The translations under genes and the position numbers were made by a program. A stretch of 64,000 bases of DNA from Pelomonas nitida (GTDB lineage: Bacteria > Pseudomonadota > Gammaproteobacteria > Burkholderiales > Burkholderiaceae_C). Shown here piece after piece: positions 8,307 to 15,925 of this stretch (position 1 is its first letter; every line of letters starts with the position of its first letter). The notes beneath the pieces were generated by a model. It did no database searches and was not told the DNA's origin. It saw nothing but the letters and a program-made list of their open reading frames with translations. The DNA lies in the NCBI RefSeq assembly GCF_043555975.1, contig NZ_JBIGIA010000016.1, positions 56,430 through 120,429 on the forward strand, in the 5' to 3' direction.

Positions 8307-8978
8307 ATGCCCACGCCCAAACGCCCCCGCCGCACCGCCGAACGCATCCTCGAGGTCACGCTGGACCTGTTCAACGCGTTCGGCGAGCCCAATGTGTCGA
8401 CGACGCTGATCTCGGCCGAGCTGAAGATCAGCCCCGGCAACCTCTACTACCACTACCCGGCCAAGGACGAGCTGGTCAACGTGCTCTTCGGCCGCTACGA
8501 GGCCGAGCTTGGCGAGCTGCTGGCCGCCGCCGACAACGTGCGCCACGTGGAGGACGCCTGGCTGTTCTTCCACATGCTGTTCGAGCTGATCTGGAAGTAC
8601 CGCTTCCTCTACCGCGACCTGAACGACCTACTGTTCAAGAACCGCAAGCTGGAAACCCATTTCCAGGCCCTGCTCGCCGCCAAGGAGCAGGCCATGCGCC
8701 AGCTGTTGTCGGGCCTGCACCTGGGCGGCGCGCTGAAGATGGAGCTGCGCGACGCCACGCCCACCGCCAGCGCGATGGTCGTCGTCGTCAGCTACTGGCT
8801 GAGCTACGAATACGTGCGCGACCCGCGCCATGCGCTGGAGCCCGACCGCGCCGGCAGCGCGCTGCTGCGCGGCGCCTTCCACGCTTTGAGCCTGCTGCTG
8901 CCCTATCTGGAGCCGGCGTCGCGCGACCACCTCTTCGAGCTCGCCGGCCACTACCAGTCTCATCCCGCACCACCCTGA
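8307..8978 (+). CDS. TetR/AcrR-family transcriptional regulator
   Basis: A 223-residue regulator. The N-terminal helix-turn-helix (residues ~12-58: TAERILEVTLDLFNAFGE, then ISPGNLYYHYPAKDELV) is typical of TetR. The remaining helical domain should bind a ligand and dimerise; its YRFLYRDLNDLL segment is common in the subgroup with a TetR_C C-terminal domain. Start ATG 8307 is chosen because the HTH begins just after it; an in-frame start at 8229 adds a Cys/Pro/Arg-rich stretch unlike the family. It is divergent from the YadGH-like exporter and probably represses it. The TPR gene follows 12 bases downstream. Confidence 0.85.
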   Translation: MPTPKRPRRTAERILEVTLDLFNAFGEPNVSTTLISAELKISPGNLYYHYPAKDELVNVLFGRYEAELGELLAAADNVRHVEDAWLFFHMLFELIWKYRFLYRDLNDLLFKNRKLETHFQALLAAKEQAMRQLLSGLHLGGALKMELRDATPTASAMVVVVSYWLSYEYVRDPRHALEPDRAGSALLRGAFHALSLLLPYLEPASRDHLFELAGHYQSHPAPP

Positions 8979-8990
8979 AGGAGACAAGCG

Positions 8991-9764
8991 ATGGCCAAGT
9001 GGACCACCTTCCCGCATGACAACAGCGCCTTCGTCTACACCCCCACCACGCTGAAGAAGCACTGGGCCCGCCTGCACGCCGGTGACGCCGAACCCTTCCC
9101 GAAGGACGCCGCCGTCGTGCAGGCCTGGATCGACTTCCACGCCGGCGACTTCCGCGCCGCCTACGACGCCGGCCTGGCCGCGGGCGGGGCCGGCATCACG
9201 GTGGCCAACAAGGCCCAGGGCATCTACGCCAACTACCTCGAGAAGAAGGAGAAGGTGAAGCAGGAGATGCTGCTGGAGATTGCCGAGCGCGCCGAAGCCC
9301 AGCAGGCCGACGACCCCAAGAACGCCAACGCCTACTACTGGCAGGCCTTCGCGCTGGGCCGCTACGGCCAGAGCATCAGCGTCGCCAAGGCCCTGGCGCA
9401 AGGCCTGGGCACCAAGATCAAGACGGCGCTGGAAACCACGCTCCAGTTGGCCCCCAAGCATGCCGACGCCCACATCGCGCTGGGTGCCTTCCATGCGGAG
9501 GTCATCGACAAGGTCGGCAAGCTGCTCGGCAAGACGCAAGGCGCCGACACCGCGACGGGGCTGAAGATGTTCGAGCAGGCGCTCAAGCTCAACCCGACCA
9601 GCGCCATCGCCATGATCGAGCGCGCCAACGGCCTGGTCATGCTGGAGGGCGACAAGCGCATGGCCGAGGCCGAGTCGCTCTACGCCGCCGCCGCGGCCTG
9701 CGAGCCCATGGATGCGATGGAGTTGCTGGACATCGAATCGGCCCGGGCCGAACTCGAGGACTGA
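8991..9764 (+). CDS. TPR-like protein of unknown function
   Basis: A 257-residue soluble protein with no signal peptide. Helical repeats are visible, for example AYYWQAFALGRYGQSISVAKAL near residues 118-140, ADAHIALGAFHAEVIDKV near 160-177 and LKMFEQALKLNPTSAIAMIERA near 188-210. These have the spacing of tetratricopeptide repeats, so the protein probably mediates protein-protein contacts. It starts 12 bases after the TetR gene behind GGAGA and is probably in the same operon. No enzyme motif is seen. Confidence 0.7.
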   Translation: MAKWTTFPHDNSAFVYTPTTLKKHWARLHAGDAEPFPKDAAVVQAWIDFHAGDFRAAYDAGLAAGGAGITVANKAQGIYANYLEKKEKVKQEMLLEIAERAEAQQADDPKNANAYYWQAFALGRYGQSISVAKALAQGLGTKIKTALETTLQLAPKHADAHIALGAFHAEVIDKVGKLLGKTQGADTATGLKMFEQALKLNPTSAIAMIERANGLVMLEGDKRMAEAESLYAAAAACEPMDAMELLDIESARAELED

Positions 9765-9898
9765 GCAACGCCTCGAATCCGCACCCGCCGGGAGGTGCCG
9801 GAGGTCACGCGCCGCGCACCCGTGGTTCCGGGGATGCGGGTCCAGGCGTGGCGTCGTAAGCTCCGGCCCACACCTACCCCTGCTGCGAGACAAGCGCC

Positions 9899-10240
9899 AT
9901 GAAGTTCCTGATCCCCACCGTCGCCGCCCTGACCGTGTTCGCCGCCCAGGCCGCCAACAACGCCACGCCCGAACAGGCCGAACTGCGCGCCGAATGTGCC
10001 AAGAGCTACAGCGACACCAGCAGCGTCGCCATGCCGGTGGCGGCCAACGAATACCAGTTCGTCTATGCCGCCGGCAAGTACAAGGGCGAGGCCCGCCCCG
10101 GCAAGCTGCTGCCCTGCACCTCGCAGCAATACGCGGCCTACCTGGACAACAAGGCCGACCCGGCCAAGGTGATGGCGGCCTACCCCACCGCCGCCGGCCG
10201 CCCGACGGCCAAGAAGGCCGCCGAAGCCGCGCGCCCCTGA
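9899..10240 (+). CDS. Small secreted protein, first of a tandem paralogous pair
   Basis: A 113-residue protein with a signal peptide (MKFLIPTVAALTVFAAQA). The mature part has two cysteines (AECAKSY and LPCTSQQ) about 48 residues apart, which could form one disulfide in the periplasm. It also has the motif QQYAAYLDNKADPAKVMA. The tail is Lys/Ala/Pro-rich. The next gene encodes a protein with the same plan (Cys ... Cys-x2-EQYAAYLEKADPA ... Lys/Pro tail), so the two arose by tandem duplication. I do not recognise the family. An intrinsic terminator follows directly. Confidence 0.7.
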   Translation: MKFLIPTVAALTVFAAQAANNATPEQAELRAECAKSYSDTSSVAMPVAANEYQFVYAAGKYKGEARPGKLLPCTSQQYAAYLDNKADPAKVMAAYPTAAGRPTAKKAAEAARP

Positions 10241-10260
10241 GCCGGCCCGGCCCTCCCGCC

Positions 10261-10290
10261 AAGGCGCTCCTCGGAGCGCCTTTGTTTTTG
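10261..10290 (+). terminator. Intrinsic terminator after the first small secreted paralogue
   Basis: A GGCGCTCC/GGAGCGCC stem with a two-base TC loop, extended by AA/TT pairing and followed by TTTGTTTTT. It lies 21 bases after the stop of the 113-residue gene and separates it from its paralogue. Confidence 0.85.
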
Positions 10291-10341
10291 CCGCCGCCAC
10301 GGCCTACTCTTAAAGAGCCATTGGCTTTCAGGAGGTATGCC

Positions 10342-10692
10342 ATGAGAACGCTTGTCGTCGCGGTTGCCACGCTGGTGACCGCCCTTCCCGCCTCGGCCGC
10401 GACCACCCCCGCCGACTTCGCCCTGGCTTCGCTGCGCGAGGGCTGCTCGCAAAGCTACGCCAGCTACATCGCCAAATACCCCGCGGGCACCGAAGCACCG
10501 GCCTTTGCCGGCGAGCGCATCAAGGGCGACATGCGCTACTACAACGACGCCAAGGCCTGCACCGAAGAGCAGTACGCGGCCTACCTTGAAAAGGCCGACC
10601 CCGCCACGGTCGCGCTGGCCCACCCCAGCGCCGCCGGCAAGAAGGCCCCGGCCAAGAAGCCCGCTACGGCCGCACCGGCCAAGCCCAACTAG
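10342..10692 (+). CDS. Small secreted protein, second of the tandem pair
   Basis: A 116-residue protein with signal peptide MRTLVVAVATLVTALPASAA. The mature region has two cysteines (REGCSQSY and KACTEEQ) and the segment EEQYAAYLEKADPATVALA, homologous to the upstream gene's product. It ends in a histone-H1-like tail (KKAPAKKPATAAPAKPN). Start ATG 10342 has a strong AGGAGG 6-7 bases upstream. It has its own transcription start, since a terminator lies between the two genes. The 3' end faces the acyltransferase gene, 12 bases away. Function is unknown. Confidence 0.72.
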   Translation: MRTLVVAVATLVTALPASAATTPADFALASLREGCSQSYASYIAKYPAGTEAPAFAGERIKGDMRYYNDAKACTEEQYAAYLEKADPATVALAHPSAAGKKAPAKKPATAAPAKPN

Positions 10693-10704
10693 CCGCGCCG
10701 CGCC

Positions 10705-12138
10705 TCAGCCGGCCTCCTGCCCCCAGGGCATCATCAGCGACAGCAGCAGCAGCTTCTCGAACTCGGGCGCGAAGTTGGCGACGATGGCCTCGGGGTCGGG
10801 GCACAGCCCGGCATCGGTGATGAGCCCGAACTGCACGCGGCCGGCGTAGGTCAGGATGCTGACGCCCATGCCGATGTCGCCCGACTGCGGCACCCAGAAC
10901 ATCACCTTCTCCACCGTCGAGCCGCAGAACTTGAGCGCCTCGGCGGGCCCGGGCACATTGGTCATGACGGCCGTTGCCTTCTTGGCGAACAGATTCAGCA
11001 TCGCGTGCTGCACAGGCTTGATGAGCAAGCCCGCCACCGACAGCAGCCCGAACGCCATCACCGGCTGGAAGCTGCCCTTGAGTTCGTTCATGCGGGCACG
11101 CACCGAGAACAGCCGCTCCACCGGGTTGGCAATGCCGATGGGCAGCACCAGCGGCACCAGGCCGAAGCGGTTGCCCAGCTGCCAGGCCTGTTCCAGCGGC
11201 CGCAGGTTCACCGGCACCATCGCGCGGATCTCCTTGCCCGCCGGGTCTTCGCCGCGCTCGGCCAGGTAGCGCCCGATCGCGCCCGCGGCGCAGGCCAGCA
11301 GCACGTCGTTGATGGACGCGCCCAGCGCCTGGCCGACGACCTTGACCTCGTCCAGCGACAGGCTGTCGTCCCAGGCCACCGCCTTCTTCGCGCCGGGCTT
11401 GCCCTTGAGCCGGGTGTGCGAGTCGTCCGCCATCAGCGCGAAGGCCGCCACGTCGGACACCGCCTGGTACCCCATGCGCGCCATTTCCAGCGACGAGTCC
11501 ACCGGCGTGTGCTCGCCCATCGCCAGGTCCACGCCCTTGGCGGCCCCCTTGCCGGTCAGGCCGATGGCCTTCACGGCCATGTTCGTCATGGGCCGCAGGA
11601 AGGCGTCCAGCAACCACCCGGCTTCGTCGGGCTCTTCCTTGGGCGCGCGCCGTGGCGGTGCCTTGCCGCCATCGGTGATGGACAGCATCACCGCGATCAA
11701 CGCGATGCCGTCGGCAATGCAATGGTGAACGCGCGCGATCAGGGCGCTGCTGCCGTCGCCCATGTCCTCGATGAGCTGGAACTGCCACAGCGGGTGATCG
11801 GGGTGCAACGGCTGCGTGCACAGCTCGGCGACACGCTCGCGCAGCACATCGTCGCGGCTCTGGCCGCGCAGCGGCAGCGGTACCTCGGCGACGACGTGGC
11901 GGGCGATGTCGAAATCCTTGTCGACCACCCACTGCGCGCCCAGCAGCGAGTCCTCCACCACCCGCTGGCGAAAGCGCGGGTACTGCAGCAGCCGCTCGGC
12001 CACGCGCTCGCGCAAGGCCGCCAGCGTGATGCCGGGGCGGATAGACCAGACCCCGACGATCATCATCAGGTTGGCCTCGGTGTCCATGCGCAGCCAGGCC
12101 GTATCCACCCTGGACATTCGTTCGCTGCTGGCAGCCAT
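10705..12138 (-). CDS. Wax ester synthase / diacylglycerol acyltransferase (WS/DGAT)
   Basis: A 477-residue acyltransferase. The catalytic HHxxxDG motif is visible as HHCIADG at residues 138-144. The N-terminus MSRVDTAWLRMDTEANLMMI and the C-terminal VMTNVPGPAE are also typical of the bacterial WS/DGAT family. These enzymes esterify acyl-CoA with fatty alcohols or diacylglycerol to make neutral storage lipid at the inner membrane. The divergent neighbour encodes an acyl-CoA-binding protein and the next gene a polyhydroxyalkanoate-system protein, so the locus is about acyl-chain storage. The start is the ATG of MAASSERMSR; the internal ATG of MSRVD is possible. Confidence 0.92.
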   Translation of the reverse strand: MAASSERMSRVDTAWLRMDTEANLMMIVGVWSIRPGITLAALRERVAERLLQYPRFRQRVVEDSLLGAQWVVDKDFDIARHVVAEVPLPLRGQSRDDVLRERVAELCTQPLHPDHPLWQFQLIEDMGDGSSALIARVHHCIADGIALIAVMLSITDGGKAPPRRAPKEEPDEAGWLLDAFLRPMTNMAVKAIGLTGKGAAKGVDLAMGEHTPVDSSLEMARMGYQAVSDVAAFALMADDSHTRLKGKPGAKKAVAWDDSLSLDEVKVVGQALGASINDVLLACAAGAIGRYLAERGEDPAGKEIRAMVPVNLRPLEQAWQLGNRFGLVPLVLPIGIANPVERLFSVRARMNELKGSFQPVMAFGLLSVAGLLIKPVQHAMLNLFAKKATAVMTNVPGPAEALKFCGSTVEKVMFWVPQSGDIGMGVSILTYAGRVQFGLITDAGLCPDPEAIVANFAPEFEKLLLLSLMMPWGQEAG

Positions 12139-12296
12139 GTGTCTCCTCGGAATCGCTTTTTGCCGGGCCTAAACTCGTCGGCTCGTCATTCGATTGTGAC
12201 CACATCGAACCCGCCGGGCCTGTTCGCGCAACGGCACCGGGCGCCAGCCGCCCGGCTACCGTCGCGTTAACAAGCCCCCTCAGCCTGGAGACTCTC

Positions 12297-12548
12297 GTGA
12301 GCCTGAAAGACCAATTCGAAGCCGCCGTCGCCGACTCTAAAACCCTGCCCGAACGGCCCGACAACATGACCTTGCTGAAGATCTACGCGCTCTACAAGCA
12401 AGGCAGCGCGGGGGACGTCGACGGCAGCCGCCCCGGCTTCACCGACCTGGTGGGCCGCGCCAAGTGGGACGCCTGGAACGAGCTGAAAGGCACGTCGAGC
12501 GACGACGCGCAGCAGCAGTACATCGATCTGATCGAGTCGCTGAAGTAG
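12297..12548 (+). CDS. Acyl-CoA-binding protein (ACBP)
   Basis: An 83-residue four-helix protein that matches ACBP over its whole length: FEAAVADSKTLPERPDN, LKIYALYKQGSAGDV, and the acyl-CoA contact region KWDAWNELKGTSSDDAQQQY. It binds long-chain acyl-CoA in the cytosol and is the likely substrate carrier for the divergent WS/DGAT. The start is GTG 12297 with CTGGAGA upstream; no ATG lies at the conserved N-terminus. ACBP is common in eukaryotes and present in only some bacteria. A terminator follows at once. Confidence 0.93.
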   Translation: MSLKDQFEAAVADSKTLPERPDNMTLLKIYALYKQGSAGDVDGSRPGFTDLVGRAKWDAWNELKGTSSDDAQQQYIDLIESLK

Positions 12549-12569
12549 GCGCTCCGGCGTTCCGCCACC

Positions 12570-12602
12570 GCCGGCCCGGCGCGACGTCAGGCCGGCTTTT
12601 TC
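12570..12602 (+). terminator. Intrinsic terminator of the ACBP gene
   Basis: The stem is GCCGGCC (12570-12576) with GGCCGGC (12590-12596), followed by TTTTTC. It overlaps the 3' end of the convergent PHA-system gene, whose stop is at 12587. Confidence 0.7.
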
Positions 12603-12910
12603 TTGCCCGGCGCCGGCTGCTCGGCCGCCAACAATGTGTCCAATTCTTTCTGGATCTCGGCCTCGATCGTCGCCTTGAAGGCCCCCAGCAGAAAGCCCAG
12701 CTGCGCCACCACCTCGAAATGGCGGGCCGACACGGTGAGCGCCCCCTTCACGCCGGAGCGGGTGAATTCCACGGTGTCCTCGTCCCCGCCCTCATGGACG
12801 GTGCAGGCCATGTCGAACTTCTGCTCGAGCCGCTCGGCCCATTGGCTGGCGATTTCGCGGGCGCGCGGCAGGCCCAGCGCGTGGTCTCGGTGGATGCGGA
12901 TATCGGCCAC
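12587..12910 (-). CDS. Polyhydroxyalkanoic acid system family protein
   Basis: A 107-residue protein. ADIRIHRDHALGLPRAREIA at the N-terminus, a central beta segment (DTVEFTRSGVKGALTVSARHFEVVAQLGF, read in parts) and the helix FKATIEAEIQKELD match the small family annotated as polyhydroxyalkanoic acid system proteins, found beside PHA genes in betaproteobacteria. Its exact role is unclear. It lies convergent to the ACBP gene in a lipid-storage neighbourhood. The C-terminus is Lys/Pro-rich. Confidence 0.85.
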   Translation of the reverse strand: MADIRIHRDHALGLPRAREIASQWAERLEQKFDMACTVHEGGDEDTVEFTRSGVKGALTVSARHFEVVAQLGFLLGAFKATIEAEIQKELDTLLAAEQPAPGKKKPA

Positions 12911-13041
12911 GGCGGCCCTCCTGGTGATGAGCGCCGCACTCTAAGCCAGAAGCCTTGCGTAACACCCGGCACGCCAAATTGACCGCATACTCTGCCGCTC
13001 AAAAAGTCTGGCAAAAGCCAGCCTCAGCCCTGGGAGGAACC

Positions 13042-13815
13042 ATGCGCTCCGCCGACCTCATCCCCACACTCACCAGCCCGGATCCGCTCAGCAACGGGAT
13101 GGCGCAGATGCGTGCCGCTCGGCCCGACCACCAGCAGGCCGTGTACTGGTTCGGCATCGCGGCGGACGCAGGCAACGCCGAGGGCCTGGCCATGCTCGCC
13201 TACTGCCAGCTCGAAGGGCTGGGCCTGCCGCGCGATGCCACCCAGGCGCGCCAACGGCTGGAGCGGGCCGTGGCGCAGGGAAGCTTGACGGCGAAGTTCC
13301 ACCTCGCTCGCTCGCTGGTGGCCGGCTGGGGTGGCCCCATCGAGCCGGCGCGCGGGCTGGCGCTCTACACCGACGCCGCCGCCCAAGGCCATGCCGATGC
13401 CACCTTCAACCTCGCCTGCTGCCTGGAATCCGGTTGGGGTTGCCAGGTCGACACACTGGCCGCCAAGGCGCTCTTCATGCGCGCCCGGGCGCTGGGCAGC
13501 CCCCTGAGGTCGCCCGGCCTGCTCATCCACCAACGCGAGGTGGATGCCGTGCGCGACCTGGCGCGGCGGTTCGAGCGGGGTGGCCGCCTGGCCGAGCGCC
13601 TGCGGGAGCGGCAGATCGAGATCGAGCTTGTCAACAACCTCATGCAACAGCCCCGCCGCAAGAGCCACAGAAGCCGGCTCATGCAGCGGCTGGCCAAGGC
13701 CGGCGCCTTCATATCGGCGGTCGCCTCCGCGGCCGTGGGCACGCTGACCGACATGGTGGGCCGGCGTGGGCGGCGGGAGCTGGCGCATGATGCCGGTCCC
13801 ACGACCATCCACTGA
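13042..13815 (+). CDS. Sel1-like repeat protein
   Basis: A 257-residue protein with at least three Sel1-type repeats (AVYWFGIAADAGNAEGLAML, QARQRLERAVAQGSLTAKFH, GLALYTDAAAQGHADATFNL), each a helix pair with the A-A-x-G-x-A-x-A pattern. The C-terminal ~80 residues are basic and contain a hydrophobic stretch (AGAFISAVASAAVGTLTDM) that may anchor the protein to a membrane. ATG 13042 is chosen for its GGGAGG site; the TTG at 12955 has none. Sel1 proteins act as scaffolds, so no specific role can be given. The aldo/keto reductase gene follows 2 bases downstream. Confidence 0.8.
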   Translation: MRSADLIPTLTSPDPLSNGMAQMRAARPDHQQAVYWFGIAADAGNAEGLAMLAYCQLEGLGLPRDATQARQRLERAVAQGSLTAKFHLARSLVAGWGGPIEPARGLALYTDAAAQGHADATFNLACCLESGWGCQVDTLAAKALFMRARALGSPLRSPGLLIHQREVDAVRDLARRFERGGRLAERLRERQIEIELVNNLMQQPRRKSHRSRLMQRLAKAGAFISAVASAAVGTLTDMVGRRGRRELAHDAGPTTIH

Positions 13816-13817
13816 CC

Positions 13818-14780
13818 ATGCCCTTTCGCGCGCCCCTGACCGCCCACTTCCACGACATCGGCCCCATCGTCTACGGCTGCATGGCCCTGGGCGGCGACTG
13901 GGGCGGCAGCCCCATCACCGAGGCCGACATCGCCCAGGCGCACGCGGCTGTCGAGGCCGCGCTGTCCATCGGCATCCAACTGTTCGACCATGCCGACATC
14001 TACCGCCGCGGCAAGGCGGAGACGGTCTTCGGCGAACTGCTCAAGCGCGACGCCGGCCTGCGCGCCCGGGTGCGGCTGCAGAGCAAATGCGGCATCCGCT
14101 TCGCCGACGACGCCAACGTCGGCCGCTATGACCTCAGCGCCGACTACATCGAGCACAGCGTCGACGGCATCCTGCGGCGCCTGGGCGTGGAGCACATCGA
14201 CATCCTGCTGCTGCACCGCCCCGACCCGCTGATGCAGCCCGCCGAGGTCGCGCGCGCCTTCGGCCGGCTCAAGGCCGCCGGCAAGGTGGGGCACCTGGGC
14301 GTGTCCAACATGCACGCCGGGCAGATGCGCTGGCTGCAGTCGGCGCTCGCCGAGCCGCTGGTCGCCAACCAGCTGGAGATCAGCCTGGCCAAGTTGGATG
14401 CCATCGACGCGGGCACCACCTTCAACGACCCGCAGGCCGCCACGCGCCCTGGCGCGATGGCCTGGGCCGGCACGCTGGAGTACGCGCAGCAGCACGGCGT
14501 GCAGTTGCAGGCCTGGGGGTCGCTGGCGCAGGGGCGGTTCAACGACCCCGCAGCCTCGGCGGCCGCCAAGGTCGTGCACGAGATTGCCGAGACGCACCGC
14601 ACGACGGCCAACGCCGTGCTGCTGGCCTGGCTGCTGCGGCACCCGGCCGGCATTCAGCCGGTCATCGGCAGCGGCAATGCGGAGCGCATTCGCGCCTGCG
14701 GCGATGCCGTGAAGATCCAGCTGAGCCGGGAGGAGTGGTACCGGCTGTATGTGGCGGCGCGGGGGCAGGCGCTGCCATGA
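13818..14780 (+). CDS. Aldo/keto reductase
   Basis: A 320-residue (alpha/beta)8 oxidoreductase using NADPH. The catalytic tetrad is visible: Asp57, Tyr62 (DHADIYRRG), Lys90 (LQSKCGI) and His133 (LLLHRPD). The C-terminal cofactor loop PVIGSGNAERI is typical of the YdhF-like subgroup. The natural substrate is unknown. It starts 2 bases after the Sel1 gene and overlaps the next gene by 4 bases, so the three genes form a short operon. Confidence 0.92.
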   Translation: MPFRAPLTAHFHDIGPIVYGCMALGGDWGGSPITEADIAQAHAAVEAALSIGIQLFDHADIYRRGKAETVFGELLKRDAGLRARVRLQSKCGIRFADDANVGRYDLSADYIEHSVDGILRRLGVEHIDILLLHRPDPLMQPAEVARAFGRLKAAGKVGHLGVSNMHAGQMRWLQSALAEPLVANQLEISLAKLDAIDAGTTFNDPQAATRPGAMAWAGTLEYAQQHGVQLQAWGSLAQGRFNDPAASAAAKVVHEIAETHRTTANAVLLAWLLRHPAGIQPVIGSGNAERIRACGDAVKIQLSREEWYRLYVAARGQALP

Positions 14781-15382
14781 GCGCCGAACTTCCCGTTCAA
14801 TCGATAGCGGCAATCGCCACTGTCGTTGCGGCGTTAATAGCCGGAGCGATTGCTTTCGTTAACCTCACGTTGACCAAGGAACAGAAGACTTCTGAATTCC
14901 GGCAAGCCTGGATCGACGCGCTGAGGGAAGACCTTGCTCAGTTCCTTGCTGCAGCCCGGGCATTCACCCGCGCCATAGAGGCTCTGCACACGCTTGGTCC
15001 AGATTACGACACCAAATATCCACTGAATATCAGCGCCTCAAAGATTAGCGAACTCCGATACCAAGCAGCTGAAACATTCAGTCGAATCCAACTCAGATTG
15101 AATCCCGATGAACCGGAGCATGTCGAATTGCTGCGCCTTTTGCGTCGGGCAATTGATGAGCAGAATGCGGCGCTTGCTGCCAAAGCGACGGACATTGGCC
15201 CAACGATGAGAGCAATAGAGGCTGCAACCTCATACGCTCAGCCGGTGCTGAAACGAGAGTGGACTCGAGTAAAGCGCGGAGAACTGCCGTTCCGAGTCGC
15301 GCGGAATTGGGTTGCACCGATCATCGTCATGCTCTCAGTAGCATTCGTTCTGTTTTTGCTGGCCGGCAAGTTCAAGATTTGA
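14777..15382 (+). CDS. Unrecognised membrane protein with unusually AT-rich codons
   Basis: A 201-residue protein. A hydrophobic N-terminal segment (SIAAIATVVAALIAGAIAFV) and a C-terminal one (VAPIIVMLSVAFVLFLLAG) flank a long helical, charged middle (~residues 30-165), so the middle would sit on one side of the membrane between two anchors. I do not recognise a family. The codons are clearly richer in A/T than those of all neighbours (gtcgttgcggcgttaata-like runs), which suggests recent acquisition. ATG 14777 overlaps the aldo/keto reductase stop by 4 bases, so it has inserted into or joined that operon. Confidence 0.75.
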   Translation: MSAELPVQSIAAIATVVAALIAGAIAFVNLTLTKEQKTSEFRQAWIDALREDLAQFLAAARAFTRAIEALHTLGPDYDTKYPLNISASKISELRYQAAETFSRIQLRLNPDEPEHVELLRLLRRAIDEQNAALAAKATDIGPTMRAIEAATSYAQPVLKREWTRVKRGELPFRVARNWVAPIIVMLSVAFVLFLLAGKFKI

Positions 15383-15397
15383 CGCCAAGCGCCGCTT

Positions 15398-15925
15398 CTA
15401 TGAGCTACACACCATCGGCTGCCTCGGATGCAGCCTCGCCATCGTCAGCACGTCTTCAAACACGCCGTTGCGCAGCGCATAAGCCCTGAGCCGGCCTTCC
15501 GGCGCGAAGCCGTGGCGCTCGTAGAGCCGGATGGCGCGCTGGTTGTCGTGGAAGACGGTGAGTTCGATGCGCAGCACCTGGGCCCAGTTGTCGGCGTAGT
15601 CCAGCAGGGCCGTCATCAGCGCGTTGCCGACGCCCTGCCCCTGCGCCGACGGTGACACGGAGATGCCCAGCATCATCGCGTGGCGCCGCCGCAGTTGCGG
15701 GCCGACGGGGTGCAGCCCGGCGCTGCCCACCGCGTGGCCGTCGCGTTCGGCGATGAGCATCAGCTCGGGCGAGCCCGGCACCGGCGGCGCGCTCAGGCGC
15801 TGCTGCCACGCCTCCACGTTGGCGTAAGGCAGTTGCAGCAGGCCGGGGTAGACGTCGGGGTCGGCCAGCTGCTCGGCCATGACGGCGGCATCACTGGGGC
15901 GGACTCGGCGCAGGGTCAGCGTCAT
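15398..15925 (-). CDS. GNAT-family N-acetyltransferase
   Basis: A 175-residue acetyltransferase. The acetyl-CoA loop is visible as SAQGQGVGNALM around residues 92-103, followed by the helix and the IELTVFHDNQRAIRLYERHGF segment that closes the GNAT fold. Similarity is to small-substrate or protein N-acetyltransferases; the acceptor cannot be told. ATG 15925 is chosen because AAGGAG lies 7-8 bases upstream, whereas an in-frame ATG at 15955 has no such site. The gene overlaps the 3' end of the aminopeptidase gene by 35 bases on the same strand. Confidence 0.88.
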   Translation of the reverse strand: MTLTLRRVRPSDAAVMAEQLADPDVYPGLLQLPYANVEAWQQRLSAPPVPGSPELMLIAERDGHAVGSAGLHPVGPQLRRRHAMMLGISVSPSAQGQGVGNALMTALLDYADNWAQVLRIELTVFHDNQRAIRLYERHGFAPEGRLRAYALRNGVFEDVLTMARLHPRQPMVCSS

